From Closterium sp. Naga37s-1 (taxonomy: Eukaryota > Streptophyta > Zygnematophyceae > Desmidiales > Closteriaceae), in NCBI GenBank assembly GCA_947471745.1, contig CANJKZ010000262.1:318501-382500 (forward strand): a stretch of DNA of 64,000 nt, read 5' to 3'. The position numbers and the translations under genes are program-made. Positions 1 to 9,313 of the stretch are shown piece after piece (the first letter of the stretch is position 1; the number at the start of each line of letters is the position of its first letter). Under the pieces are notes generated by a model. That model ran no database searches, was not told the origin of the DNA, and saw nothing but the letters and a program-made list of their open reading frames with translations.

Positions 1-3000
1 GCTGCTCCTTGCGTCTTCCTGGGTTTCCCCCCTGACGCCCCAGGGTGGCAGTTCTACCACCCCACCTCTCGCCGTGTTCTGTCCTCCCAGGACGTCACGT
101 TCGACGAGTCGGTCCCCTACTACCGCCTCTTCCCCTACCGCACTCCGTCCCTCCCCCCGCCACCGCTCTTCCTTGTACCAGGTCCCCCCCCGGTAGACCC
201 CCTCCACCCTCAGGGTCCTGCCCCTTCAGGTGTGTCCCAGGTAGACGCTGTTGAGCCTGTCGAGGTCGCTGGTGACTCTGGTGCTGCTGAGGGTACTGAG
301 CCTGGGGGTGCTGACTCTAGGGGTGCTGAGCGTGTGGGTGCTACGCCTGGGGGTGCTGAGCCTGGGGGTGCTGAGCCTGGGGGTGCTGAGTCTGGGGGTA
401 CTACGACTGGGGGTGCTGAGCCTGGGGGTACTACGCCTGGGGGTGCTGAGCCTGGGGGTGCTGCGTCTGGGGGTGCTGAGCCTGGGGGTACTCCGCCTGG
501 AGGTGCTGAGCCTGGGGGTGCTACGCCTGGTGGTGCTGTGCCTGGCGGTTCACCGGGTGCTCCCTCTCGCCGAGAGCAACTCTCTCCCCAGGAGCTGCGT
601 GAGTGGTTTGCCCGGCGCTGGAGGCGAGCTGCTGGAGCTGCTAGAGCTGGAGGTGCTGCGGGTACTGGAGGTTCTGTTGCTTCTGAGGGAGCTGGTGCCA
701 CGGGTCCCGGAGGTGCTCGTACTGGGAGTTCTGGAGCTGCTGGACCTGCGGGTACTTCTGGAGCTGGAGTTGCTGCGGGTGTTGGCGCGGAGGCTACTGC
801 TGTCGGTCCTGGAGGCAGTCCTGCTGGGGGTACTACTGGTGCTGCTGGGGGTTCTGGAGCTGGAGCTGCTACGGGTGCTGGTGCTGTCCCTCCTGTGTCT
901 GGAGTCGCCGCGCGGCCTCGGCCGTACTTCGTTCCGCTCCTTCAGCAGGTTCTTGGTCTCCCGCCTTCTACTGGTCCTCCTCCTCCCTTAGAGTGTCCAC
1001 AGCCTGTCCCGTCGCAGTTACAGTTACAGCCGGCCTCCCCACTGCTTGCTCCGTCTCCCTACACTGGTCCTACTGGAGGTCTTGCTGAGCGTCGTGAGCC
1101 TGCGTCTCGCCCTGCGTCGCCTGTCCGTGCTGCTCGCACTAGTGGTCGCGGTTCGCGTCAGCGTCCTCCTCCTGTCCCTGCCACGCACCGGATGTCTCTG
1201 CGTCCGTCCACTGCTCCTCTGCGTGCCCCTTTGCCTTCTCCTCCTAAGTCTTCTCTTCCTACTCTTGCCGACCCGGAGTCGGACTCTCTTCGCGCTGCCA
1301 GTCCTACTGTCACGCGTCTCCTTGCTACGGTCGTCACTGACCCTTCCTTTGAGTCCACTGCTGCGTCTGCTCTAGTTGCTGAGCTCGTCGACTTTGCTGC
1401 TCGCTGTCGCCTAGACTACGTCGCCAGTCTTGTTGCTGAGTCTGAGTCTGTCTGTCCTCCGTCCGTCGGGGGTGAGTGTGCCCTTGGCACGGACGTCCTT
1501 GAGGACAGGCAGGAGGAGTTCCAGTGCTTGGCCGCTGCTTCACCTCATCTCGTGTCCGTACTGCTTACCCCTGAGGGAGACCCGGATGCACTTGACATCC
1601 CGACTCCGCGCTCTTACGCGGAGGCGATAGAGGGTCCCTACTCCTCTCAGTGGCAGGCAGCTATGGACGCAGAGATGGCTTCCTGGAAGTCCACAGGCAC
1701 CTACGTTGACGCTGTTCCCCCTCCTGGGGCGAACATCGTCAGTGGCATGTGGATTTTCAGGGTGAAGCGACCGCCGGGTTCTCCGCCTGTCTTCAAGGCG
1801 CGTTACGTGGCTCGTGGCTTCAGTCAGCGGCAGGGAGTTGACTACTTTCAGACCTTCTCTCCCACCCCGAAGATGACCACTCTTCGGTTACTGCTGCACG
1901 TAGCTGCTCACCGTGACTACGAGCTACACTCTCTTGACTTCAGCACTGCTTTCTTGCAGGGCAGCCTGCACGAGGAGATCTGGCTGCGTCGCCCACCTGG
2001 CTTCACTGGGTCTTTTCCTCCTGGCACCCAGTGGAGCCTACGGCGGCCAGTCTACGGTCTCCGCCAGGCACCGCGTGAGTGGCACGACACACTGAGGACT
2101 ACACTTGCGGCTCTTGGGTTTGCTCCCTCTACTGCCGACCCGTCGCTGTTTCTGCGCACCGACACTTCTTTGCCGCCGTTCTACATCCTCGTGTACGTCG
2201 ACGACTTGGTCTTTGCCACAGCTGACACTGCTGGACTAGCCCACGTGAAGTCCGAGCTGCAGAAGAGACACACGTGTACTGACCTGGGTGAACTGCGCAG
2301 CTACCTTGGCTTGCAGATCACTCGGGACAGAGCACGCCGCACCATTACCCTGACTCAGTCACACATGGTGCAGCAGGTCCTTCAGCGCTTCGGCTTCACG
2401 TACTCCTCGCCTCAGGCCACTCCTCTGCCTACTCGCCACTCGCTCTCAGCTCTGCCTTCGGATGAGTCCGTAGAGTCGAGTGGCCCGTACCCAGAGCTTG
2501 TTGGCTGCCTCATGTACCTGATGACCTGCACACGACCTGACCTTGCATACCCTCTTAGCATTCTTGCACGCTATGTTGCTCCTGGGAGACACAGACCGGA
2601 GCACATGGCTGCAGCGAAGAGGGTGTTGCGCTACTTGTGCAGTACGTCGGGCATGGGGCTTGTGCTTGGAGGGCAGAGTCCAGTGGTCCTTACTGGGCAC
2701 GCAGACGCTTCTTGGGCTGACGACCAGGCTACGCAGCGGTCGTCACAGGGTTACACCTTCAGCCTTGGTTCCGGCTCTGTTTCGTGGCGGGCTACTCGCT
2801 CGTCTTCTGTTCTCGGCTCCAGTTGTGAGGCTGAGATCTACGCAGGAGCCATGGCTGCACAGGAGCTTCGCTGGCTCACCTACCTGCTGACTGACCTCGG
2901 AGAGTTGCCTCGTTCTCCTCCAGTGCTGTACGTAGACAACAAGGCCATGCTGGCCTTGTGTCGGGAGCAGCGACTGGAGCACAGAACGAAGCACATTGCT

Positions 3001-3177
3001 CTCCGCTACTTTCTTGCTCGTGAGCTGCAGCAGCGTGGTCAGCTGCGTCTTGCGTACGTGGCCTCTGAGGCCAACACTGCTGATATCTTCACCAAGGCAC
3101 TTGCGCCTTGTGACCATCAGCGCTTCTGTACTCAGCTGGGCCTTGTGCCTACCTTGCCTCACTTGCTCACCTCTTGA
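1..3177 (+). CDS. Copia Pol polyprotein A, C-terminal part (integrase end, RT, RNase H)
   Basis: The frame is open from base 1 to the TGA at 3175-3177 with no stop, so the coding sequence enters from the left. It starts with the integrase C-terminal fold (FLGFPPDAPGWQFY). A Gly/Ala linker follows at about 300-900, built of repeated GGAEPGGA units. The reverse transcriptase begins near 1740 (WIFRVKRPPGSPPVFKARYV) and carries the catalytic YVDD at 2194-2205. RNase H follows with DASWADD, the SCEAEIYA block, YVDNKA and the family ending ANTADIFTKAL. This is the only copia Pol in the window with an unbroken RT-RNase H frame joined to the integrase end, so A may be the youngest or best preserved copy. 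Activity cannot be judged without the missing 5' half. Confidence 0.9.
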   Translation, partial: AAPCVFLGFPPDAPGWQFYHPTSRRVLSSQDVTFDESVPYYRLFPYRTPSLPPPPLFLVPGPPPVDPLHPQGPAPSGVSQVDAVEPVEVAGDSGAAEGTEPGGADSRGAERVGATPGGAEPGGAEPGGAESGGTTTGGAEPGGTTPGGAEPGGAASGGAEPGGTPPGGAEPGGATPGGAVPGGSPGAPSRREQLSPQELREWFARRWRRAAGAARAGGAAGTGGSVASEGAGATGPGGARTGSSGAAGPAGTSGAGVAAGVGAEATAVGPGGSPAGGTTGAAGGSGAGAATGAGAVPPVSGVAARPRPYFVPLLQQVLGLPPSTGPPPPLECPQPVPSQLQLQPASPLLAPSPYTGPTGGLAERREPASRPASPVRAARTSGRGSRQRPPPVPATHRMSLRPSTAPLRAPLPSPPKSSLPTLADPESDSLRAASPTVTRLLATVVTDPSFESTAASALVAELVDFAARCRLDYVASLVAESESVCPPSVGGECALGTDVLEDRQEEFQCLAAASPHLVSVLLTPEGDPDALDIPTPRSYAEAIEGPYSSQWQAAMDAEMASWKSTGTYVDAVPPPGANIVSGMWIFRVKRPPGSPPVFKARYVARGFSQRQGVDYFQTFSPTPKMTTLRLLLHVAAHRDYELHSLDFSTAFLQGSLHEEIWLRRPPGFTGSFPPGTQWSLRRPVYGLRQAPREWHDTLRTTLAALGFAPSTADPSLFLRTDTSLPPFYILVYVDDLVFATADTAGLAHVKSELQKRHTCTDLGELRSYLGLQITRDRARRTITLTQSHMVQQVLQRFGFTYSSPQATPLPTRHSLSALPSDESVESSGPYPELVGCLMYLMTCTRPDLAYPLSILARYVAPGRHRPEHMAAAKRVLRYLCSTSGMGLVLGGQSPVVLTGHADASWADDQATQRSSQGYTFSLGSGSVSWRATRSSSVLGSSCEAEIYAGAMAAQELRWLTYLLTDLGELPRSPPVLYVDNKAMLALCREQRLEHRTKHIALRYFLARELQQRGQLRLAYVASEANTADIFTKALAPCDHQRFCTQLGLVPTLPHLLTS

Positions 3178-3392
3178 CCTTGCTTGTACTGTTACATATA
3201 TATATACCTGCTCTTGTTTGTCTAGCCTTTTTATATATATGTGTACTCCTGCTTGTGAACTGGCCTTGTGGCCTTGAACTTGTGCTCGGAATGTGTGGTG
3301 ACTTTGTGATCCACCCTGAGCTTGTTTTTTGCTTTGCTTTGCTTGACTGGTCTTGTGACCCCTTGTTCTCCCCCACTTTGCCTATGGGGGTG
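3178..3392 (+). other. Conserved 3' untranslated block and polypurine tract of copia A
   Basis: Between the pol stop and the 3' LTR lies an AT-rich piece with TATATATA runs, then a block that recurs before the 3' LTR of B (about 14420-14554), F (47990-48139), H (35590-35682) and E (56720-56887). Shared words are CTGGCCTTGTGGCC (not in H), GATCCACCCTGAGCTTG and the terminal CCTATGGGGGTG. The last one sits directly before the TGTCA start of the LTR and is the likely plus-strand primer (polypurine tract). Confidence 0.75.
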
Positions 3393-3523
3393 TGTCAGAT
3401 TTATATGACATAGCTACTGTAGGCTAGAGTGGGGTAGCACATATGGGGTACAGTTTTCTAGGGTTTGCTTCTTGTACCCAACTTTCACTTAGTCATTCTC
3501 ATTCCTGTTTTTCTTGATTCACA
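3393..3523 (+). repeat. 3' LTR of copia A
   Basis: It begins TGTCAGATTT right after the purine tract GGGGGTG and carries the family words GTGGGGTA and GGGTTTGCTTCTTGTACCC seen in the other short LTRs of the window. The end is set at the TTCACA at 3518-3523 by analogy with the TG...CA rule. With no 5' copy to compare, the right border may be off by some bases. Confidence 0.65.
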
Positions 3524-4103
3524 ATGACTTGTTTTCCCGATTAGAAAGTCGTTATGCAGTGCCGACACAGCTCTCCATCCAGCTGCATTTACAACATTTG
3601 CGTGAAACCCTGTTTCAATATAACACTTTTTTGTGGATTTCTCCAGCATCATACATTCTCCACTGGAATGTTGACCTATACAACCATTATATATGTTTAT
3701 AAACAACAATAATAAAAAACTAAACTGTATCCGTACTTGTCACGTAACGGTATGCGTGCACGATGACATCGAACCCGTCAACCCGGCCAATGGACCGTTC
3801 ATATGCGCGTTGTCTTTCGACCAGTCATATGCTCATGCGCATATGACCGGTCATATGCGCGGGAATATATGACCAGCCATATGTTCGTGTGTGTGTTACT
3901 GGTCAATTGCGGTAGTGAATATGGCCGGTCATTTGTTCGTGTGTATATTATTGGTCGAGCATATTGTATATGACCGTTCATATGGGGTATCATTAATGTA
4001 CTATATACCGTCAAACATTAGCCTATATTCATCTAGAAGCAACGAAGATGCTATATACGGTCCCTATTAGTCAACACTCAGCAATTTTTCGTTCCCCATA
4101 CCA
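3524..4103. other. Gene-free AT-rich stretch with palindromic CATATG repeats
   Basis: No coding sequence is recognised. From about 3790 to 3990 there are degenerate repeats around the words GACCGGTCATATG and GTTCGTGTGTGT. They include a perfect 24-bp palindrome at 3837-3860 (arms GCGCATATGACC and GGTCATATGCGC). Related words (ATTGGTC, GCGCATAT) recur at 7500-7760 on the far side of the transposase remnant, so I read this as the subterminal region of the Mutator-like element. Confidence 0.5.
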
Positions 4104-7100
4104 CTAGTTTGCTACATTATACACCCCTGACCCCCCATATTTCCCCTTACACTTCTTCCTAGTATGCTCAGTCGACCCACAGTCGCCACACTTGTATGGC
4201 CGTTTTGGTGCTTCACGCCTTCGGTTAGAGTGTGGCCGCCCTGATCCTCTCTGCACACAAACAGGGGCATCACAAACTCCCTCCTCAACCGGCTCGGTTT
4301 CCGCAATAACAGTGTCTACACACGAATACGGAATGACCTCCGCGTAAGTCCTTCTCCAGTTGTCCGTCTTCCAATACCTGCTGATCAAGGGAATAACATC
4401 CATTCCCCTATCCCGTAAGTGTGCAAACGCATGTGAGCATGGAAACCGATATTCCTGCCAGTTTTTGCACTCGCACAATCTCTCTCCCACATCATTGTTG
4501 AAGGAGAGAGGACGTTGATCCAGAACGCTCCCCTTGTTCCGAACCCTTGCCTTGTTTGGACCGTTGCGGGTGACTCTGTAACCACGGCTTCGGTTATTTT
4601 TCAGCTCAAACCGCGTCTCAGCTTCAACCGTCAGTGCATGCTGCCAGTTAGAAGACTTCCGCTGCCCATCCGAGTACATCTTTGCCATCCAATCCCACAT
4701 GCCCGCCATTACATAGGAAACAGGCAAGATACGGATCTTCTTGATAGCGTTGTTGATGGACTCCACCATTTGGCTGCTGTAGATGCCAAACCGACACGTG
4801 GGGGCATAACACCGTGCCCATTGCTTGATGAATACAGTGATTTTTTTTTTCCTCTTATATCTCGGTGCATCCTGACCCGTGCGAACAACAATGTTCGCCC
4901 CTTCCTCCATGTTTTCACTGTCCTCCCGTTGAGCATCCGCACTGCCCAACCCCACCAATCCCGTCTCTTCTGCGTGGTTGACGTCCGTGGCCGAATCGGC
5001 TTCGTTGGCCCGACCCATGCCAGGGGAAACACCCTGCTGCGATGTTGACCGACGGACAGTTTGGCTCCCTTGCGTTGGCAGCTGTGCTGCAGGTGAATCT
5101 CCGCGTTCTAGCCCTCTTGCACTTCCCTCTGTTGCATTCCGCCTTCCCCTTATAATCTCCAACCGCTGTTGGCGTCTCATGGCCGCTTGCTGCGCTGCTG
5201 TGGTGGATAGCCGTTGAGTTGTAGTAGTGTTGGCTTGAGAGCAGTGGCCCATGTCTGTACACTCCTCAACCTCATCATCCTCCGGTTCCTCCCCGCAGCT
5301 GATTTGGCTCCCATCCTCCACGTCGAACTGCTCCATGAATACTTCTTTGGTATCTGCCTCCGCCTGACTGTCGGACATGGTTGTAAGCATATCTCCCACA
5401 TTCTCGCTTGCCAACGAAGGGAGCTCGGTTGGTGTTGCTGTCACATGATCAGATGGATGCACGTTGTCGGCAGCCGCCGATTTAGGCCGTAGGTCACAAG
5501 GGCGGTCACGAGTATGAATCGCAGTTGGCATGGGTCTAAACCCATGGTCCCTATGGGGCTGCTGAGATGGTGGCTGCTGAGATGGCTGCTGCTGAGATGA
5601 TGGCTGCTGGGATGGTTGCTGATGAAGTGGTGGCTGCTGATATGGTGGCTGCTGATATGGTGGCTGCTGAGTTGGTGGATGCTGAGATGGTGGCTGCTGA
5701 GATGGTGGCTGCCGAGATGGTGTCTGCTGGTCTCCCCTGCGACCACTCCTCCTTTGTCGCCGCACTTCCATCCTTGCCATTCTGGCTCGTTGTGCCGCAC
5801 CCGTCTGGCTCCGTAACCCATCCCCGCCCTCTGGCTCCCTTGCACGCTGGTCGGCTCCCCGTCTGCCACGGGTCTGCTGCACACAGGCCTCTTCAACCCC
5901 AAAGAGGTAGTTCGCCATTGCAGCACAGTCGGCCCGGCATCTCCTCACGAGTTTGCCAAACTTCCGCTTTGTGCGGCAGTTTGCGAGCTTCTTGAAGAGT
6001 TCAGAGGCGTTAGGGCCAAACTTCAGGACATTCTGCTCCAAATGCCAGCTGCAAAAGTAGTGGGGGAACTGGGATGGGAACACTTCTTTAACCGCCGGTA
6101 TTAACCCTTTATCACGATCACTGATAAAGGAGGCATCGTGGGTAGCCGGCCACGAAGGAAAATGCGTCAACAACTTCTCACAAAACCACTTCCAACTGTC
6201 TTTATTCTCGCTCTCGCATAGACCGAAAGCGAGTGGAACAAGCTGGTTATTTCCAAGAGCGTAGCCCGCTGCGCCCGAATGAGAAATGTACCATCCATGC
6301 CAATGACCGGTCGGCAGAACCTTAGAGCAGTTTTTGATGCCGATGGGGCGGCAAAAGCCCGGAAGAAAGCGTGATCCTTCGTTACAAGGTCGAGCGTTGA
6401 ATCAGGGTCAATCTCTCTGAACCGTTCCAACACCCGAGGAATGTAGCGGAAAGAAGTTTTCCAATCTCCAAAGCGCTCCTTCAGCATCCTTTCCTTGAGC
6501 CTACGATGAGGGATGACGATGTGCGAGAAAAGATAGGCACGTTGAGAAAACAGAAGGTGAATGGTGTGCTTAAGAATATGCATGTGACAATGGAAGCGAT
6601 ATGGAGAGAATGTTTCGAGACGTACCGCCATGATTGGTGATAATTGATATCCGGACCACCGGTTGATGCAATCTGATCCTTGTATGTCCCGGGAGGGTGA
6701 TGTGGTGCAGCATGGACAAGGTTGCCATGATGACGCTGCAGATATGACACTTTATTTGTTGTATGCTTCACGTAGCGATCCCGATCCACGGGTGAGCAGC
6801 AATGAGATGATAGGGCGGACAGTTTGTCAACACGCCAAAACCCACCCACACCGTCAGTGGAGTACTCACATCGCCACCTGCACGCTGGTTTAAGACGCTC
6901 ATGTTGACTCATGCATATGGCGTGGACTCTGTTTCGCCTACTCCTCATAACCCTAAATCCGAAGTTGCAAGCTACCGAATAGTCTTCTAGTGCTTCGTAC
7001 AAAAATTGCTTAGACGAGTATAGTTGACCTTCACACAACAAGGCTCGATCGTCTATCACAATTTGTGGCGAGCGGTCCTCGTCGACGACCATTTCCCGGA

Positions 7101-7760
7101 GCAACGAACGGTACATATCACTTTGTTTGGGCTCTCCATTTCCAACGAAGCAAAACTCTGTATCTTCATCGCCTGAGTCGGACTCTGTGTTAGAGGTGTA
7201 AGACATCGAACCCATTGCGGCTACTAGGAACGTTCAAGCCGGAAAAGCTCCTAAAAGAACCTCCTGTAAGGACCTAAGTGGTCCAATCGAAGGCAAGGGT
7301 AGATGTCAACCCTAAAACAACGAGGAAATGGTGTGAGCGATGTGTAGCATATGTTTCAAATCATAATGCGCGGGAAGATGATACAGGCGTACCAAACTGA
7401 GTTTGAGCGTTTTAATTTGAACCTAATCGGCCAGAGTTTATGTTTGTGCGAGTGTTTTTAGCATATGATTGGCGAGATCATAAAGTAAATTGAGTTTCAT
7501 TGGCGCGGTCAAATATGGTCGCAATCCTTAATGATGGCACCTGATTGGACGTGTAATGCCAACAATTGCACCGAGCATATCATTGACGAATCATGCGCGG
7601 TCGTTAGGGCTGTTGCGGTTTGATGCTGGTCAATTGAGGTTTATGATCGCGGATTTATATGCTCGAGCGCTTATTGGTTCCGAATTTGTTTGCCCGCGCG
7701 CTCATTGGTCGCGCAGTGGGGCGAAAATGGCCGCGCATATACTATTGGTCGGGCCACGTT
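3780..7760 (-). mobile_element. Mutator-like DNA transposon (MULE), decayed, borders approximate
   Basis: A broken MURA-type transposase on the minus strand is flanked by two AT-rich regions carrying related inverted words. On the left is GGCCAATGGACCGTTCATATGCGC; on the right GCGCATATACTATTGGTCGGGCC runs the opposite way. I could not find a clean terminal inverted repeat or the 9-bp target duplication expected of this superfamily, so both borders are estimates. Confidence 0.55.
4104..7215 (-). pseudogene. MULE transposase, frame-broken, with SWIM and CCHC zinc fingers
   Basis: Three frames on the minus strand make one protein. 7215-6481 is the N-terminus, with an acidic start and a region resembling the MULE N-terminal DNA-binding domain (CRWRCEYSTDGVGGFWRVDK). 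6631-6167 holds the first catalytic Asp in VIGMDGTF. 6173-4104 holds the second Asp in SDRDKGL, CSWHL, the SWIM finger (CECKNW, then CSHAFAHL) and a C-terminal CX2CX4HX4C knuckle (CGDCGSTEHTRKKC). A one- or two-base shift lies just after DGTF near 6285, and the first two frames may be joined by an intron or a second shift near 6500-6630. An insert of about 270 residues, with a Gln/Pro repeat at about 5570-5735, interrupts the catalytic domain between FGVEEA and QWARCYAP. It could be an unspliced intron or an expansion. Confidence 0.8.
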
Positions 7761-8166
7761 CGTGCCCGCCAACCACCCGAAATTTTCGGGTGGGGAATAA
7801 TACGAATCACTACCGCGGGATGAGACTCGTGCGAACGAGGAATTTCGGGGATACAAACCCTGGAAGGGTAATGTGCCGGAGAAAAAAAACCCCTCGAAAA
7901 TGCCCTGGCGTGGCCACTCGAGCAATTATCACTGAATTTGATGGCCACTCGAGCAATTTGGGGACACGTGGGCAAGAGCGAATCACCAAACAAGGCACTG
8001 GAGCAATTCTCTCAAGTAGGGTACTCGCCTTGCATTCCTCCACAAGTTTCAAAACAGTTTGGTCCATCCTCGATATTGAAATGCCTCGTCTCATAGGTTG
8101 CAGTTTCGTCTTGTAGGCTCTCACGTTTCGTACAGTAACACACTTCGTGAGCTATTGAATATCATG
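7216..8166. other. Gene-free stretch between MULE transposase and gypsy LTR
   Basis: No gene is recognised. The first half (to about 7760) carries AT-rich MULE subterminal words. The second half holds a near-perfect palindrome at about 7784-7804 (CCACCCGAAA, T, TTTCGGGTGG) and a repeated GGCCACTCGAGCAATT at about 7912-7960. Before the gypsy insertion this DNA was continuous with 19891 onward, so its right end was originally upstream of rsmI. Confidence 0.5.
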
Positions 8167-8171
8167 AATGG

Positions 8172-8508
8172 TGTTACGAGTGCAATTGAGTGAGCGAGCG
8201 AGGATTGCACTATCGAGACAAGATACATTTGAGCGAAGGAATGAGCGAAGAATATATAGCGAAAATGGTGGTAACGGTAACGTGGGAAATTGGGGTGCGC
8301 GACGGGCCTAATGCCGAGGTTTGGGGAACTGTCGAGGCGGAGGTCCAGAACGCGGGTTACCAACCCGTGTGGTTAGGTCGCATCGTGAACAGTGGCGGGA
8401 ATGGTGTCGAGGCGAATGTCGCGAGTGGTAACGGAATGTTGTGGGGTGCTGTCAGTGTTGTACGCGCTGAGCAGGGACGCGAAGTAGGGAAAATGATTTT
8501 TCCTTACA
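8172..8508 (-). repeat. 3' LTR of gypsy element
   Basis: It starts TGTTACGAGTGC and ends TTCCTTACA, matching 19545-19885 almost throughout. The left neighbour AATGG (8167-8171) is the target duplication. Short open frames within it are shared by both LTR copies only because the LTRs are repeats. Confidence 0.93.
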
Positions 8509-8599
8509 CTAAAACCTTCCGTGTTCCTGCCCGAATCTCGTTCTCTGCTTTTTTCTGCCCGAAATGCGCCCTTAGGTGCATCGATTTTTGCTGCCCCGC

Positions 8600-8900
8600 G
8601 GCCCTGCCCTGTCCTGTCGAGCAGCCCGTACAGCCCCCGTCTGGCCTTCGCGCCGCCCGTACAGCCCGCGCCACGCCCGCGCGCGGCCCGTATAGCCTAC
8701 GTTAGGCCAGCGCGCGGCCCGTACAGTCAGCGCTAGGCGTTAGCCCAGCCCGTACAGTCAGCGCTAGGCGTTAGCCCAGCCCGTACAGGCCAAGTCAGGC
8801 CCGAGAGCGGCCCGTACAGTCCGCGCTAGACATTCGCGCAGCCCGTACAGGCCACGTCAGGCCCGCGCGCGGCCAGTACAGCCCACGCCAGGCCTACACG
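8600..8900 (+). repeat. GC-rich tandem-repeat leader at the left edge of copia B
   Basis: Units of roughly 35-45 bp recur around GCCCGTACAG with GCGCGCGGCC and GCGCTAGGCGTTAGCCCA. Similar short-unit GC-rich repeats occupy the stretch between primer site and gag in E, F and H, so this is read as the leader of copia B whose LTR and primer site are missing. Confidence 0.6.
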
Positions 8901-9138
8901 CTGCACTGCGCCTGTGTTGCTGCTCTACCACTGCTTCTACTTGCTGCCGCTGCTGCTACTTGCTGCAGCCGCCCCTGCAGCAGCTGCCCCTGGATCCCGC
9001 GACGCCGCCCCTGGACCCGCGACGCCGCCCCTGGACCCCGTGCAGCCGCCCGCTGAGCGCCGGCCCTGCTCGCCCGGCGAGCGCCTGCTCTACCCGACAC
9101 TGGTGAGCACCTGCCTTGTTAGCGCGCTGCCGCGCCAT

Positions 9139-9192
9139 CTGCCTGCCTGCCTGCCTGCCAGCCTGCCTGCCTGCCTGCCTGCCTGCCTGCCA

Positions 9193-9223
<31 letters not shown>

Positions 9224-9268
9224 TACCTGTCTGCCTGCCTACCTGCCTGCCTGCCTGTCTGCCTGCCG
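9139..9268 (+). repeat. CTGC tetranucleotide microsatellite
   Basis: About 130 bases of CTGC/CCTG units with occasional CAGC, CTAC or CTGT variants lie between the leader and the first coding frame of copia B. Confidence 0.95.
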
Positions 9269-9313
9269 CGCCTGCTCTGCTAGGCTACTGCTACTGGTAC
9301 TGGCGGTGGCCAG

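Larger units (their letters stand above)
1..3523 (+). mobile_element. Ty1/copia retrotransposon A, 3' part (cut by window edge)
   Basis: The element is open at the left edge of the window and ends with a short LTR. The order is integrase C-terminus, Gly/Ala-rich linker, reverse transcriptase, RNase H, 3' untranslated block, purine tract and LTR, which is the Ty1/copia order. Its 5' LTR, gag and integrase core lie outside the window, so no target-site duplication can be tested. It belongs to the same family as elements B, E, F and G, sharing the linker style and the block before the 3' LTR. Confidence 0.9.

Noticed and set aside
251..991. Long Leu/Val-rich open frames over the Gly/Ala linkers (also 11374-11814, 44946-45803, 49604-50815) and Ser-, Pro/Ala- or Thr/Arg-rich frames on the opposite strand (210-701, 11334-11702, 49540-50565)
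   Set aside because: They are alternative readings of the GC-rich tandem repeats that encode the copia linker; they start and stop with the repeats and show no family motif.
5567..5995. Plus-strand Met/Ala/Val-rich frame inside the MULE
   Set aside because: Opposite-strand reading of the Gln/Pro repeat in the transposase.
8190..8705. Open frames within 8190-8705 and 19502-19986 that resemble each other
   Set aside because: They resemble each other because both lie in the gypsy LTRs; no protein motif.
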